From contig NZ_CP039121.1 in the NCBI RefSeq assembly GCF_014131735.1, positions 124,001-188,000 on the forward strand: a stretch of 64,000 nt of DNA, written 5' to 3'. The translations under genes and the position numbers were made by a program. This DNA is from Lactiplantibacillus plantarum. GTDB taxonomy: Bacteria; Bacillota; Bacilli; Lactobacillales; Lactobacillaceae. Positions 9,118-18,295 of this stretch are shown here, in pieces. A model generated the notes under the pieces. It saw only the letters and a list, made by a program, of their open reading frames with translations, was not told the origin of the DNA and did no database searches. Position 1 is the first letter of the stretch, and each line of letters starts with the position of its first letter.

Positions 9118-10227
9118 ATGGATACTGTAAAAACAACTAAAACTGACGAATTAAAGGGCGCTAAAACTATGGAGGCTGTCGTTAAGACGGAATCTGGTTA
9201 CGACAATATGGAACTGAAGCAAATTCCAATCCCTGAAGTAACAGGAGACAAAGTTTTATTAAAAGTGGCCTACACTGGGATCTGCGGTACTGATATTCAT
9301 ACATTTAAGGGTCAGTATGCCAATGCGGTGACACCACTTGTTTTGGGCCATGAATTTTCAGGTGAAGTTGTTGAAGTGGGACCAGATGTTAAAACGCTAA
9401 AGCCTGGCGACCGGGTGACTAGTGAAACGACTTTTGCAACGGATGGCACATGTGTTTACTGCCAAGATAAAGAATATAATTTATGTCCTAACCGTGTAGG
9501 AATCGGAACTAAAGCTAATGGTTCAATGGCAAATTATGTTCTAACTCGTGAGGAAAGTGCTCACATTTTACCAGATAACGTTTCCTACAAGATGGCTGCA
9601 ATGTCGGAACCTTTAGCATCTTGTGTTCATGCTATGTATCAAAAGACACCATTCACGTTACACGACACTTTATTAATTATGGGACCAGGACCAATGGGGC
9701 TACTCTCATTGCAGATTGCCAAAGAAATTGGTGCCTTTGTTATTGTTTCTGGGATCACTAAGGATGCTGATCGTTTACAAATTGCTAAAGAGTTAGGTGC
9801 TGACATTATTGTAGATACCCAAAAAGAAGACTTGGCCAAGGTCGTGATGGATGCGACAGATGGCGTTGGCGTTACCAAGGTTTATGACTGTTCAGGTGCA
9901 ACGCCAGCGGTTAACTCTGCATTACCATTGATCCGTAAGGGTGGAACTTTCCAACAGGTTGGTCTTTTTGCAAAGCCGATGAATGAATTAGATGAACGTT
10001 CAATTATTCAGCATGAAATTACGTATCGTGGCTCACGGTCACAAAATCCGTATGATTGGGCGATTGCTTTACATCTTGAAAGCAAGGGTGCTATTAACCA
10101 AGATGCAATGATTACGAAGGTCTTTGATCTTGAACACTGGCGTGACGCTTTTGATGCAATGATGGCCGGTAAAGAGCTCAAAGTTATGATTGCCTCTAAT
10201 CCTGATGATCCAGATTTAGCAGACTAA
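9118..10227 (+). CDS. Zinc-dependent polyol-phosphate dehydrogenase (MDR family, GatD/sorbitol dehydrogenase-like)
   Basis: NAD(P)-dependent medium-chain dehydrogenase, 369 residues, expected to oxidise the polyol phosphate delivered by the upstream PTS to a ketose phosphate. Catalytic zinc residues are visible in TGICGTDIH and LGHEFSGEV; the nucleotide loop is MGPGPMGLL. In the structural-zinc lobe the family pattern normally has four Cys; here the segment reads TDGTCVYCQDKEYNLC, so the first Cys is absent. The ATG at 9118 has AAAGGA upstream; an internal Met17 is less well supported. It is the last gene of the operon, followed by a terminator. Confidence 0.88.
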   Translation: MDTVKTTKTDELKGAKTMEAVVKTESGYDNMELKQIPIPEVTGDKVLLKVAYTGICGTDIHTFKGQYANAVTPLVLGHEFSGEVVEVGPDVKTLKPGDRVTSETTFATDGTCVYCQDKEYNLCPNRVGIGTKANGSMANYVLTREESAHILPDNVSYKMAAMSEPLASCVHAMYQKTPFTLHDTLLIMGPGPMGLLSLQIAKEIGAFVIVSGITKDADRLQIAKELGADIIVDTQKEDLAKVVMDATDGVGVTKVYDCSGATPAVNSALPLIRKGGTFQQVGLFAKPMNELDERSIIQHEITYRGSRSQNPYDWAIALHLESKGAINQDAMITKVFDLEHWRDAFDAMMAGKELKVMIASNPDDPDLAD

Positions 10228-10277
10228 ACTAATTGTAGTTGAATGACAGAATATTAAAATTATAACCTCCTTAATTT

Positions 10278-10312
10278 AGAGCGCTGAGATATTTGTCTTA
10301 GTGCTCTTTTTT
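10278..10312 (+). terminator. Terminator of the galactitol-type PTS operon
   Basis: A 12-bp stem (10278-10289 with 10296-10307, including G-U pairs), a six-base loop and a run of T to 10312. Confidence 0.85.
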
Positions 10313-10332
10313 GGGAGCAGGGGGGGTTCTTT

Positions 10333-10956
10333 ATGAAGTATCAAAATATCTTGTTCGATATTGATAATACCTTGATTAATTCAGCGGACTTAATTGCTAA
10401 GTTATTGAAGGAGGGGGCAGTTCGCGAGGGTGTTGATATGCCAATTGAAGAATATCGTAAGAGAATTGGCCAGCCCGGTGAGATGATCCTGAGAGAATTT
10501 GGTGTTCAAAATTGGCAGAATGTATTAGCCAGATATCTAATTGAATTTAACGAGAATATGAATGAACTAACGTATTTTGTGGGAGTTGAACAAATGTTAG
10601 ATGATTTATTGGCAATGAATCTCACAGTGGGAGTGGTTACATCTAAGGATCGTGTTCAATTTGATAAAGAAGTCAGTCATTTTCCGATTATCGCAAAGAT
10701 GCCAATTGTGACTACTGCTGATTTAACTAAAAATCCAAAGCCAAGTGGAGAGCCGATTACCTACACATTAGAGAGATTTAACTTAGCACGTGAAAGGACG
10801 TTGTATGTTGGTGATAGTATCTTTGATATGCAGGCTTCAAAGAATGCAGGCGTTGATTTTGTAGTTGCTAAATGGGGAGCATTACCGAATGTCGATTTTA
10901 ATAATGCGAAATATCAAGCTAAGACCCCGAATGATATCGTTGGAATAGTTCAGTAA
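10333..10956 (+). CDS. HAD-superfamily phosphatase
   Basis: A 207-residue hydrolase of the phosphoglycolate phosphatase/beta-phosphoglucomutase-like HAD subfamily. All four motifs are present: FDIDNT with the nucleophilic Asp (residues 8-13), VVTSKD (motif II), Lys in NPKPSGEP (motif III) and GDSIFDM (motif IV). The helical cap lies between motifs I and II. It follows the PTS operon terminator by 20 bases, so it may have its own promoter or rely on readthrough. It uses many AGA arginine codons, unlike araA or tkt. The substrate is unknown; clearing of a sugar phosphate is a plausible role. Confidence 0.85.
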   Translation: MKYQNILFDIDNTLINSADLIAKLLKEGAVREGVDMPIEEYRKRIGQPGEMILREFGVQNWQNVLARYLIEFNENMNELTYFVGVEQMLDDLLAMNLTVGVVTSKDRVQFDKEVSHFPIIAKMPIVTTADLTKNPKPSGEPITYTLERFNLARERTLYVGDSIFDMQASKNAGVDFVVAKWGALPNVDFNNAKYQAKTPNDIVGIVQ

Positions 10957-11015
10957 GTAAATGAGATTAGACTGGAAAGAGCGCATTATTTAATAATAAA
11001 AAATCCTTTTTAACT

Positions 11016-11067
11016 CTAAAAGCAGAGGCCAAGATAGCAACTTTCGTTTCTTGGCTTCTGCTTTTAG
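11016..11067. terminator. Bidirectional terminator between HAD gene and PRD regulator
   Basis: A 19-bp stem (11016-11034 with 11049-11067, one G-U pair) lies between two convergent genes. Confidence 0.88.
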
Positions 11068-11095
11068 ATACATTAATAAATGAAATGAAGACGAG

Positions 11096-13147
11096 CTAGT
11101 TATCTTTATACAAATATCTGAATAAGTCCCTTTTATTATTCAAATGATACAGATTAGTTAACCAATCCTTTTGTTGTAATTGTGTCATCAAGTCACTGAT
11201 AAATGATAGATGCTTCTCGTAATCTATGGGGGCTAGACCAATAATTACATGGACCATTTTTTGATTTGTCATAACAGGTAGCGGCTTATCAAGTAAAAAG
11301 AAAGTAGCACCGAGATTATTAACGCCATCACGTGGAGCAGCGTGCGCCAACATAACGCCTGACCCAATAACCATGTATGGTCCGTTACTTTCAGTTAAAT
11401 GAATGATCTGATCGATATAATTTTTTTCAACACTATAGTCTTCAAGTAGGGGGGACAGTGCTGTACGCACCGCCTGCTTCCAAGATTTTTGATGATTTAG
11501 AAAACCAACATGTTCTGGCGGCAGTAGTTTGATTAATTCTGATAAATTTTCTTGGGGTGCGGCTAATAGTGGTTCCTGAGTTAGCTGGGTCAAATAGTCG
11601 TTGAGTGCGAGTTTCAGACCCATAGGATTTCTTATCATAGCGTAGTTGCCTACAATATCCAATAGTGTATCCACATTAAATAACTTGAGTGTGTCAGAAG
11701 TTGCCAACCCAGCCTTAATAATAGCATTATCGATGATCTTCCACTCCAACTCGGAAGGAAAAGCAGATACGGTAGTTATTGGTATGTTGCGCTGGGTGTT
11801 CAATTTGATTGTACTGATGACAAGCTGAACATTACTTAGATCTGAATTTTCGTATTGAAGCACATTCATTGGACTAGAAAAATGAATACCGCGGTAACGG
11901 CTTTCTAGTTGTTGAAGTAATAGACGACTGGTACCGATGCCACTAGAACAAACGACAAGTACTTCATTTTGTGTTGGGGTGCTTGTTTTTTGCTCACGAA
12001 TAGCACCACCAAAGTAAATGGCAATTAATGCGATTTCATCATCAGAAAGTGTGTGATGAATATATTGTTCAAATGGTACGACAACTTTACGAGTGATTTC
12101 AAAAGTGTGGTGATAATGCTGTTGAATACTTTTTAAGTCAGGGTATTCAAATGGCATATTATATTGAGCACGATAGTAGGTTGAAAGCAAGTGAACCGTT
12201 AAACTGTCACTAATCGACTTGATTGAAACATGTGCGCCGGAGAGGTGGTTAAAACTAGAAATCATTCGAACTGAGAATGGTTTTAACTTTTGAATCAAGT
12301 CGTCATTCCAATTGACATGAGCAAATTGACTAGAATTGATCAACTTGACTAAGTAGTCAACCTCATTAGAGTTATCGATATGATAATCGTTCAAAAAACT
12401 TTTAGCCCAAATGTGATCCAGTGTTAAGTCAGTTTGTGCGGATATAACATCACTTAGTTGGTTATTACAGTCTCTAATGTTAGTTAAGTACCAATATAAA
12501 AATAGTCGAATTGTGATACTTGCATCGTCGGTTAAATATTTTCCAGTTATTCTTTCAAAGAGTTTAATCTGGTCGTTTATGGTAGTGGGCTTAATGGTAG
12601 CCCGCCTAGTTTGTTCAATGAGTGTCTTCAGTTGAGTAGCATGATCGTACACCCATTTGCGAACTGCTGTCGGGGAACCCGTGATTATTTTACCGGATTC
12701 TGTATTGGTGATTTGTAAATGATATAGCGCTAGTTGTGAGTGTAGTACTTTGATATCTCTAATAACTGTGTTCTTAGAAATATTAAATTGGTAAGTTAGG
12801 TCCGCTAACGAGCAACCACTAGTGTTGAGGATACTAAATGCAATTAGTAGTTGGCGTTGCTTAGCATTGTTGGTCATGATCTTGCTAGAAGTTTCTTTTT
12901 CTGTCATTTTATGCAGAAATTTGATCGTGTCAGTTGGAAGGTAATATCCTAGTTTTTTAACATTAGTAATCGGAAATTCTGCATGCTGATCAAGCTCATC
13001 GTTTACTTTATTTATTAGATAGAATAGGCTACGACGTGAGATATGTAGATGTTGTTGTAAGAAGTTAGCTGTGGTGTAGCCCGATGACGTCAATAGAATT
13101 TCTAATAATTCATTACCATGTTTTCGTTTGCTGAAATTTACACGCAA
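11096..13147 (-). CDS. PRD-containing transcriptional activator with EIIB- and EIIA-like domains (MtlR/LicR type)
   Basis: A 683-residue regulator controlled by PTS phosphorylation. Order: N-terminal HTH (residues ~10-60), second HTH (~95-140, FNISKNTVIRDI), two PRD domains (~185-400), an EIIB-like domain with VLVVCSSGIGTS near 400, and a C-terminal EIIA-like domain with LAHAAPRDG. The start is TTG at 13147 with GGGAGG 8 bases upstream. It is divergent from the ascorbate-type EIIA gene, whose EIIA has a similar ALAHSRP motif. It probably activates that operon when its EIIB/EIIA partner is dephosphorylated by substrate transport. Repeats upstream of the operon's -35 box are candidate binding sites. 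Confidence 0.9.
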   Translation of the reverse strand: MRVNFSKRKHGNELLEILLTSSGYTTANFLQQHLHISRRSLFYLINKVNDELDQHAEFPITNVKKLGYYLPTDTIKFLHKMTEKETSSKIMTNNAKQRQLLIAFSILNTSGCSLADLTYQFNISKNTVIRDIKVLHSQLALYHLQITNTESGKIITGSPTAVRKWVYDHATQLKTLIEQTRRATIKPTTINDQIKLFERITGKYLTDDASITIRLFLYWYLTNIRDCNNQLSDVISAQTDLTLDHIWAKSFLNDYHIDNSNEVDYLVKLINSSQFAHVNWNDDLIQKLKPFSVRMISSFNHLSGAHVSIKSISDSLTVHLLSTYYRAQYNMPFEYPDLKSIQQHYHHTFEITRKVVVPFEQYIHHTLSDDEIALIAIYFGGAIREQKTSTPTQNEVLVVCSSGIGTSRLLLQQLESRYRGIHFSSPMNVLQYENSDLSNVQLVISTIKLNTQRNIPITTVSAFPSELEWKIIDNAIIKAGLATSDTLKLFNVDTLLDIVGNYAMIRNPMGLKLALNDYLTQLTQEPLLAAPQENLSELIKLLPPEHVGFLNHQKSWKQAVRTALSPLLEDYSVEKNYIDQIIHLTESNGPYMVIGSGVMLAHAAPRDGVNNLGATFFLLDKPLPVMTNQKMVHVIIGLAPIDYEKHLSFISDLMTQLQQKDWLTNLYHLNNKRDLFRYLYKDN

Positions 13148-13202
13148 TTCAGTATCCTCCCTGTATTAAGTCTACTAAAAAATTAAAGCATTAAGGTACC
13201 AA

Positions 13203-13269
13203 AGTGCCAAAGTTGCACTATTCTCAAAAACATTGTTGCACTTGTGGCGCTATTATTCAAGTTTATACT
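13203..13269 (+). promoter_or_regulatory. Promoter of the ascorbate-type PTS operon with GTTGCACT repeats
   Basis: An inverted repeat AGTGC-N7-GCACT (13203-13219) and a second GTTGCACT (13235-13242) lie directly before TTGTGG (13242-13247), 16-base spacer, TATACT (13264-13269). The poor -35 and upstream repeats fit an activator-dependent promoter. Confidence 0.55.
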
Positions 13270-13317
13270 GGTCATTGTCAGATAAATAGCGATATCAAGA
13301 AAGGAGGATGAATAAAA

Positions 13318-13776
13318 ATGCTGTTGGATTTATTGAATAAAAAGACTGTGCAAGTATCAGAAGGCACAGGGCTAGATTGGAAGCAAGCAATTGAATTAGC
13401 TGCGGAACCATTGATTAATAATAAGACGATTGAAGATGGATACATCAAGGAAATGCTCAATGTGGTGGAATCAGAAGGCCCGTACATCAATATCGGACCA
13501 CAAATCGCACTCGCACATTCTAGACCAGCGGGTAACGTCCATGAAATCGGATTATCTATCTTAAAAACAAATCATAGCATTAGTCTAGTTAATGATGAAC
13601 ACCCCATCAATTTATGGTTCGTATTGGCCGCGGTAGATAATAACAGCCATTTAGCCGTTATTAAAGAGTTAATGGAGTTGTTAACCGATGAGTCGGCGGT
13701 GACAGCTATGTTAAATGCAACTAGTGAAGTTGATATTTTAGAAGTTATTGCACATGAGCAAGAATTACAAAAATAG
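13318..13776 (+). CDS. PTS EIIA component, ascorbate (Ula/Sga) type
   Basis: A 152-residue type-2 EIIA phosphocarrier with His67 in QIALAHSRPAGNVHEIG as the phosphorylation site. The ATG has AAAGGAGG upstream. It is first in an operon with EIIB (12-base gap), EIIC, transaldolase and transketolase. The motif resembles the C-terminal EIIA domain of the divergent regulator, which suggests both are fed by HPr and may compete. Ascorbate specificity is only the name of the family; no UlaD-, UlaE- or UlaG-type enzymes are nearby, so the real substrate is probably different. Confidence 0.88.
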   Translation: MLLDLLNKKTVQVSEGTGLDWKQAIELAAEPLINNKTIEDGYIKEMLNVVESEGPYINIGPQIALAHSRPAGNVHEIGLSILKTNHSISLVNDEHPINLWFVLAAVDNNSHLAVIKELMELLTDESAVTAMLNATSEVDILEVIAHEQELQK

Positions 13777-13788
13777 GAGGGTACTATT

Positions 13789-14085
13789 ATGAAATTTTTA
13801 GCTGTATGTCAAAGTGGTCTGGGAAGTAGTTTTATGGTTCAGATGAACATTCAGAGTATTTTAAAGGACGAGAATGTTAAAGAAGATATCCAAGTGGATC
13901 ATTCTGATGTTGGGAGCGTTGGCGCTGATTCAGCAGATTACTTCTTTGTTGAATCAACGCTTCAAAGTGCATTAGGAAGTATTCCTGAGAATAAGGTTGT
14001 GTTACTAAAAAGCTTGATTGATAAGCAAGAAGTCCGGAACCATGTCAATACAATTCTGGATCAAGAAAATATTGAACATGATTAG
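13789..14085 (+). CDS. PTS EIIB component, ascorbate type
   Basis: A 98-residue EIIB with the P-loop AVCQSGLGSS, Cys7 being the phosphorylated residue, as in UlaB. It lies 12 bases after EIIA and 23 before EIIC, with TAGGAGGG before the ATG. It transfers phosphate from EIIA to the sugar held by EIIC. The Gln after the Cys and the GLGSS loop separate it from the galactitol-type EIIB at 7486, which has CGAGIATS. Confidence 0.9.
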   Translation: MKFLAVCQSGLGSSFMVQMNIQSILKDENVKEDIQVDHSDVGSVGADSADYFFVESTLQSALGSIPENKVVLLKSLIDKQEVRNHVNTILDQENIEHD

Positions 14086-14108
14086 CCGCTGAAAAGGAGG
14101 AGAATCAC

Positions 14109-15479
14109 ATGAAGACTGTTTTGAACTTATTTGTTGGTATTGTGACCCAACCGTCTATTTTAGTAGCGCTAATTGCGATGTTAGGGCTACTACTTCAAAA
14201 AAAGAAAAGTACGGAAGTTGTTCAAGGAACTATTAAGACCTTTGCCGGTTTCTTAGTCTTAACTGGTGGTGCCGGAATTCTTCAAAATGCATTGTCACCC
14301 TTTGCTTCCATGTTTAAGTTTGCGTTACATGTGCAAGGAGTTGTTCCTAGTAATGAAGCAGTTGTTGCAATTGCCCTGGTTAAATACGGCTCAACAACAG
14401 CACTAATTATGTTAGTTGGGATGATTGTTAATATTTTATTAGCTCGTTTTACTCGCTTTAAGTATATCTTCTTGACAGGGCAAGCAATGTTATATGTTTC
14501 TTGTTTAACTGCAGTTATATTGGTAAGCGCTAACATTGGCACGGGTTGGCAAACGATTGTACTTGGTGGTCTATTTGAAGGGACATTATTAACGGTAACA
14601 CCAGCATTGACACAACCATTTATGCGTAAAATCACGGGTGGCGATGATGTTGCTATGGGACACACGGGTAACATTGGCTATGCGCTCTCAGGATTGATGG
14701 GTAAATGGTTTGGTAATGCAGAAAAGTCTACAGAGGATCTAGAAATCCCTAAGAGTTTGGGCTTTCTGCGTGATTCGACAGTTTCAATTACGATTTTGAT
14801 GAGTATTGTCTACATTATTTTGGCGATTGTGACAGGTCCAGCTTACATTGAATCGAAATTGAGTGGTGGGACTAATTATATTGTTTATGCATTAGTACAA
14901 GCAGGAACATTTGCTGCCGGTTTCGTGGTTGTTTTACAAGGTGTTCGGATGATTTTGGCCGAAATTGTGCCAGCTTTTCAAGGTATTGCGACCAAGTTGG
15001 TTCCTAATTCTAAGCCTGCATTAGACGTTCCAATTATTTTCCCATACGCACCAAATGCAGTTTTATTAGGATTCTTTGTCAGTTTCATTGTTGGGACGCT
15101 AAGTATGTTTATCATGATTGCGCTAGGAACTACTGTTATTATTCCAGGTGTAGTGGGGCACTTCTTCTGTGGTGCTGCAGCAGCAATTTATGGTAATTCT
15201 ACTGGTGGTCGGCGTGGTGCAATCATTGGCGCTACAGTAAATAGTTTGTTGATTAGTTGGTTGCCATTGTTTATTTTACCAGTTTTGGGAAGCTTGAAAT
15301 TAGCAGCTTCAACGTTTGCAGATACCGACTATTTGGTTCCAGGAATCTTGTTAGGAAAATTAGGGAGTTACGGAAGTGTAGCAGTTATTACAGGAATTAT
15401 CTTGTTTACAATTATTGTGATTCTTTGCAGTATTTTTCTTACCCGGCGTGCTAAACGTATGACTGATGGAACTAAGTAA
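14109..15479 (+). CDS. PTS EIIC permease, UlaA/ascorbate family
   Basis: A 456-residue membrane permease with about ten or more hydrophobic segments. UlaA-family features include the N-terminal QPSILVALIAMLGLLLQKK stretch and VVQGTIKTFAGFLVLTGGAGIL, together with GGDDVAMGHTGNIGY in the first half and the FFCGAAAAIYGNSTGGRRGA loop. RBS AAGGAGGAG. It imports and phosphorylates an unidentified sugar with the two proteins encoded upstream. The immediate downstream genes are transaldolase and transketolase rather than an isomerase or dehydrogenase, so the product may be a ketose phosphate that is already a substrate of those enzymes. Confidence 0.92.
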   Translation: MKTVLNLFVGIVTQPSILVALIAMLGLLLQKKKSTEVVQGTIKTFAGFLVLTGGAGILQNALSPFASMFKFALHVQGVVPSNEAVVAIALVKYGSTTALIMLVGMIVNILLARFTRFKYIFLTGQAMLYVSCLTAVILVSANIGTGWQTIVLGGLFEGTLLTVTPALTQPFMRKITGGDDVAMGHTGNIGYALSGLMGKWFGNAEKSTEDLEIPKSLGFLRDSTVSITILMSIVYIILAIVTGPAYIESKLSGGTNYIVYALVQAGTFAAGFVVVLQGVRMILAEIVPAFQGIATKLVPNSKPALDVPIIFPYAPNAVLLGFFVSFIVGTLSMFIMIALGTTVIIPGVVGHFFCGAAAAIYGNSTGGRRGAIIGATVNSLLISWLPLFILPVLGSLKLAASTFADTDYLVPGILLGKLGSYGSVAVITGIILFTIIVILCSIFLTRRAKRMTDGTK

Positions 15480-15545
15480 TCAGTAATTATGAGTACTACT
15501 TTCAATAATTTATGAAAACTAATAATAAAGGAGATAAATCTAATC

Positions 15546-16199
15546 ATGAAATTTTTCTTAGATACTGCGAATACTGAAGATATTAAACATTTCGCGGAAC
15601 TTGGTTTAGTAGATGGGGTAACAACAAATCCAACGTTGGTGTCACGTGAAGGTCGTGATTTTGAAACCGTTATCAAAGAAATTACGCAGATTGTATCAGG
15701 TCCAGTGTCCGCTGAGGTAACGGCAACCAAGGCCGAAGAGATGATTGCCCAGGCTCGTAACGAAGTTAAGTGGGCTTCAAATATTGTGGTGAAGATTCCG
15801 ATGACGGAAGAAGGCTTAAAAGCAGTCAAGGTGCTGAGTGAAGAAGGAATTAAGACGAATGTGACCCTTGTATTCTCAGTTTCGCAAGGCTTATTAGCGG
15901 CAAAGGCTGGTGCTACTTATATTTCACCATTCTTAGGACGTCTTGATGATATTGGTGGCAGTGGAATTCAGCTAGTTAAGGATTTGCGCCAAGTTTTAGA
16001 TACTTATGGATTCAAGACGGAAATTATCGCTGCCAGTGTTCGAGGGCCACAACATGTTCAAGAAGCTGCGTTGGCTGGTGCTGATATTGCCACAATTCCG
16101 GCCACAGTATTCGGTAAATTATGGTCTCATCCACTGACTGATAAGGGCTTAGCCAGTTTTGCTTCGGATTGGAAAGCATTTCAGGCGGCACAGAAATAG
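15546..16199 (+). CDS. tal: Transaldolase (TalC/FSA-type, short form)
   Basis: A 217-residue TIM-barrel enzyme of the short transaldolase/fructose-6-phosphate aldolase family. Motifs: [10 protein letters not shown] at the N-terminus, GVTTNPTLV, and the Schiff-base Lys83 in [17 protein letters not shown] and IIAASVRG follow in normal order. It moves a three-carbon unit between sugar phosphates in the pentose phosphate pathway. It is 66 bases after EIIC and 29 bases before transketolase, so it is probably in the same transcript. Whether it acts as transaldolase or F6P aldolase cannot be settled by eye; pairing with transketolase favours transaldolase. Confidence 0.92.
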   Translation: MKFFLDTANTEDIKHFAELGLVDGVTTNPTLVSREGRDFETVIKEITQIVSGPVSAEVTATKAEEMIAQARNEVKWASNIVVKIPMTEEGLKAVKVLSEEGIKTNVTLVFSVSQGLLAAKAGATYISPFLGRLDDIGGSGIQLVKDLRQVLDTYGFKTEIIAASVRGPQHVQEAALAGADIATIPATVFGKLWSHPLTDKGLASFASDWKAFQAAQK

Positions 16200-16228
16200 T
16201 TGCAATGACGGCTTAGGAGGTAAGTGGA

Positions 16229-18226
16229 ATGTTTGATAAAGTTGATGAATTAGGTGTTAACACGATTCGTACACTTAGTATTGAAGCGATTCAGAAAGCT
16301 AACTCGGGGCATCCAGGACTACCAATGGGAGCTGCACCAATGGCTTACGTACTATGGACGAAGCATTTAAATATTAATCCCAAGACTCACATGAATTGGG
16401 TCAATCGTGATCGATTTATTCTATCTGCGGGGCATGGTTCAGCTATGTTATATAGCCTGTTACATTTAGCCGGGTATGATGTTTCGATTGATGATCTCAA
16501 GCATTTTCGGCAGTGGGACAGTCGGACTCCGGGGCATCCAGAGTATGGACATACCGATGGCGTTGAAGTAACTACTGGTCCGTTGGGACAAGGATTCGGT
16601 ATGGCCGTTGGAATGGCAATGGCGGAGGCACATCTAGCTGCCCAATATAACCGACCTAATTTTCCAATTGTTGATCATTACACTTATACAATTGTCGGTG
16701 ATGGCGACTTAATGGAAGGAATTTCGCACGAAGCTGGCTCACTAGCTGGGCATCTTAAGCTGGGAAAGTTAATTGCACTTTACGATTCGAACGGCATTTC
16801 ATTAGATGGTAAGACGTCGCAAGCGTTTACTGAAAATGTTGGTGACAGGTTCACTGCTTATGGCTGGCAGCATCTGGTGGTTGAAGATGGGAATGATCTT
16901 GATGCAATTGACGCGGCAATCGAACTTGCAAAAAAGACAACTGATCGTCCTTCTTTGATTGAAGTGAAAACGGTGATTGGTTATGGCGCACCTAAACAAG
17001 GGACTAATGCTGTTCATGGTAACCCAATTGGTGCGGATGGCATTAAAGCAGCTGAAAAAGTATATGGCTGGAATTACTCGGATTTTGAAGTGCCGTTAGC
17101 TGTTTCAGACCGGTTTGAAGTAACTATTCAGGAAAATGGTGCGCGTGCTGAGCAGCAATGGAAACGGCTATTTGAAGAATATGAGGCGAAGTATCCAGAT
17201 CAGGCGCAGTCTTTTAAGCAAGCGTTCAACGGACAATTTTCTGATGACTTGAAATCTACTTTACCACACTATCAATTAACAGATGCATTGGCTAGTCGGG
17301 CGGCAAGCGCTAAGGCGATTAACACTGCTGCCAAAGTAATACCTAGCTTATGGGGTGGCGCAGCCGATTTGTCGAGTTCGAACAAAACAATGATTGCGGA
17401 AACATCAGACTTTCAACCAGAATCCTACGATGGTCGTAATATTTGGTTCGGCGTACGTGAATTTGGCATGGCGGCTGCGATGAACGGAATTGTATTACAT
17501 GGCGGCACTCGGGTATTCGGGGGAACATTCTTTGTCTTCACTGATTACTTACGTGCGGCAGTCCGGTTGTCCGCACTGCAACACGCACCGGTTATCTACG
17601 TCTTAACGCATGATTCAATTGCGGTCGGCGAGGATGGGCCGACCCACGAACCGATTGAACAATTAGCTAGTTTACGATGCATGCCGAACGTACAAGTGAT
17701 TCGGCCAGCTGATGGTAATGAGACTTCAGCTGCGTGGGAGCAAGCACTGAAAACAACTGATAAACCAACCGTTCTGGTATTGAGTCGACAAGCCTTGAAG
17801 ACTTTACCTGTATCAGTTGATACGGCCTTTGCTGGCGTTGAAAAGGGTGGCTATGTGGTCAGTGCTGCTCAAAAAGAAATACCAGATGGTTTACTAATTG
17901 CGACTGGTTCTGAAGTTAACTTAGCATTGGAGGCCAAAGCCCAGTTAGCAAAGCATAATCAAGATGTCGCGGTCGTTTCAATTCCGAGTTTTGATCGGTT
18001 TGCGCAACAATCACCAGAATATCGCGCTAGTGTGCTTCCGAGCGCGGTCACAAGAAGGGTGACAATTGAAGCTGGATCAACATTTGGCTGGGATCAGTAT
18101 GCTGGCGATCATGGTGCTAAGATCGGTGTGGATCGCTTCGGCACTTCGGCACCTGGTGACTTGGTACTTGATAAGTATGGCTTTAATGTAACTAATGTTG
18201 TGAATACTTATCTGAAATTAAAATAA
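16229..18226 (+). CDS. tkt: Transketolase
   Basis: Thiamine-diphosphate enzyme moving two-carbon units between sugar phosphates. It is 665 residues, the full family length. Motifs: [17 protein letters not shown] near residue 30, [13 protein letters not shown], the TPP/Mg loop [13 protein letters not shown], and [13 protein letters not shown] in the pyrimidine domain. RBS TAGGAGG. It closes the operon that begins with the ascorbate-type PTS. With transaldolase it would let a phosphoketolase-using bacterium interconvert pentose and hexose phosphates from the imported substrate. Confidence 0.97.
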   Translation: MFDKVDELGVNTIRTLSIEAIQKANSGHPGLPMGAAPMAYVLWTKHLNINPKTHMNWVNRDRFILSAGHGSAMLYSLLHLAGYDVSIDDLKHFRQWDSRTPGHPEYGHTDGVEVTTGPLGQGFGMAVGMAMAEAHLAAQYNRPNFPIVDHYTYTIVGDGDLMEGISHEAGSLAGHLKLGKLIALYDSNGISLDGKTSQAFTENVGDRFTAYGWQHLVVEDGNDLDAIDAAIELAKKTTDRPSLIEVKTVIGYGAPKQGTNAVHGNPIGADGIKAAEKVYGWNYSDFEVPLAVSDRFEVTIQENGARAEQQWKRLFEEYEAKYPDQAQSFKQAFNGQFSDDLKSTLPHYQLTDALASRAASAKAINTAAKVIPSLWGGAADLSSSNKTMIAETSDFQPESYDGRNIWFGVREFGMAAAMNGIVLHGGTRVFGGTFFVFTDYLRAAVRLSALQHAPVIYVLTHDSIAVGEDGPTHEPIEQLASLRCMPNVQVIRPADGNETSAAWEQALKTTDKPTVLVLSRQALKTLPVSVDTAFAGVEKGGYVVSAAQKEIPDGLLIATGSEVNLALEAKAQLAKHNQDVAVVSIPSFDRFAQQSPEYRASVLPSAVTRRVTIEAGSTFGWDQYAGDHGAKIGVDRFGTSAPGDLVLDKYGFNVTNVVNTYLKLK

Positions 18227-18234
18227 TTATTGAA

Positions 18235-18269
18235 GAAATAGAAACGGGGCGTTGCTCGGTTTCTATTTC
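18235..18269 (+). terminator. Hairpin after tkt
   Basis: An 11-bp perfect stem (18235-18245 with 18259-18269) with additional inner pairs. There is no clear T-run after it, so it may be a weak terminator that lets some transcription reach the HAD gene. Confidence 0.5.
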
Positions 18270-18295
18270 GTGTTCGATAAAGAATGAGGATGGCT

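Noticed and set aside
5890..10227. Firm assignment of the PTS as galactitol-specific with gat symbols
   Set aside because: Family similarity supports a polyol PTS, but no tagatose-6-phosphate enzymes are nearby, so sorbitol or another polyol remains possible.
15368..15829. Long open frame antisense to the EIIC/transaldolase junction
   Set aside because: It crosses two well-supported genes in the opposite direction, has no ribosome-binding site or known motif, and is a coding shadow.
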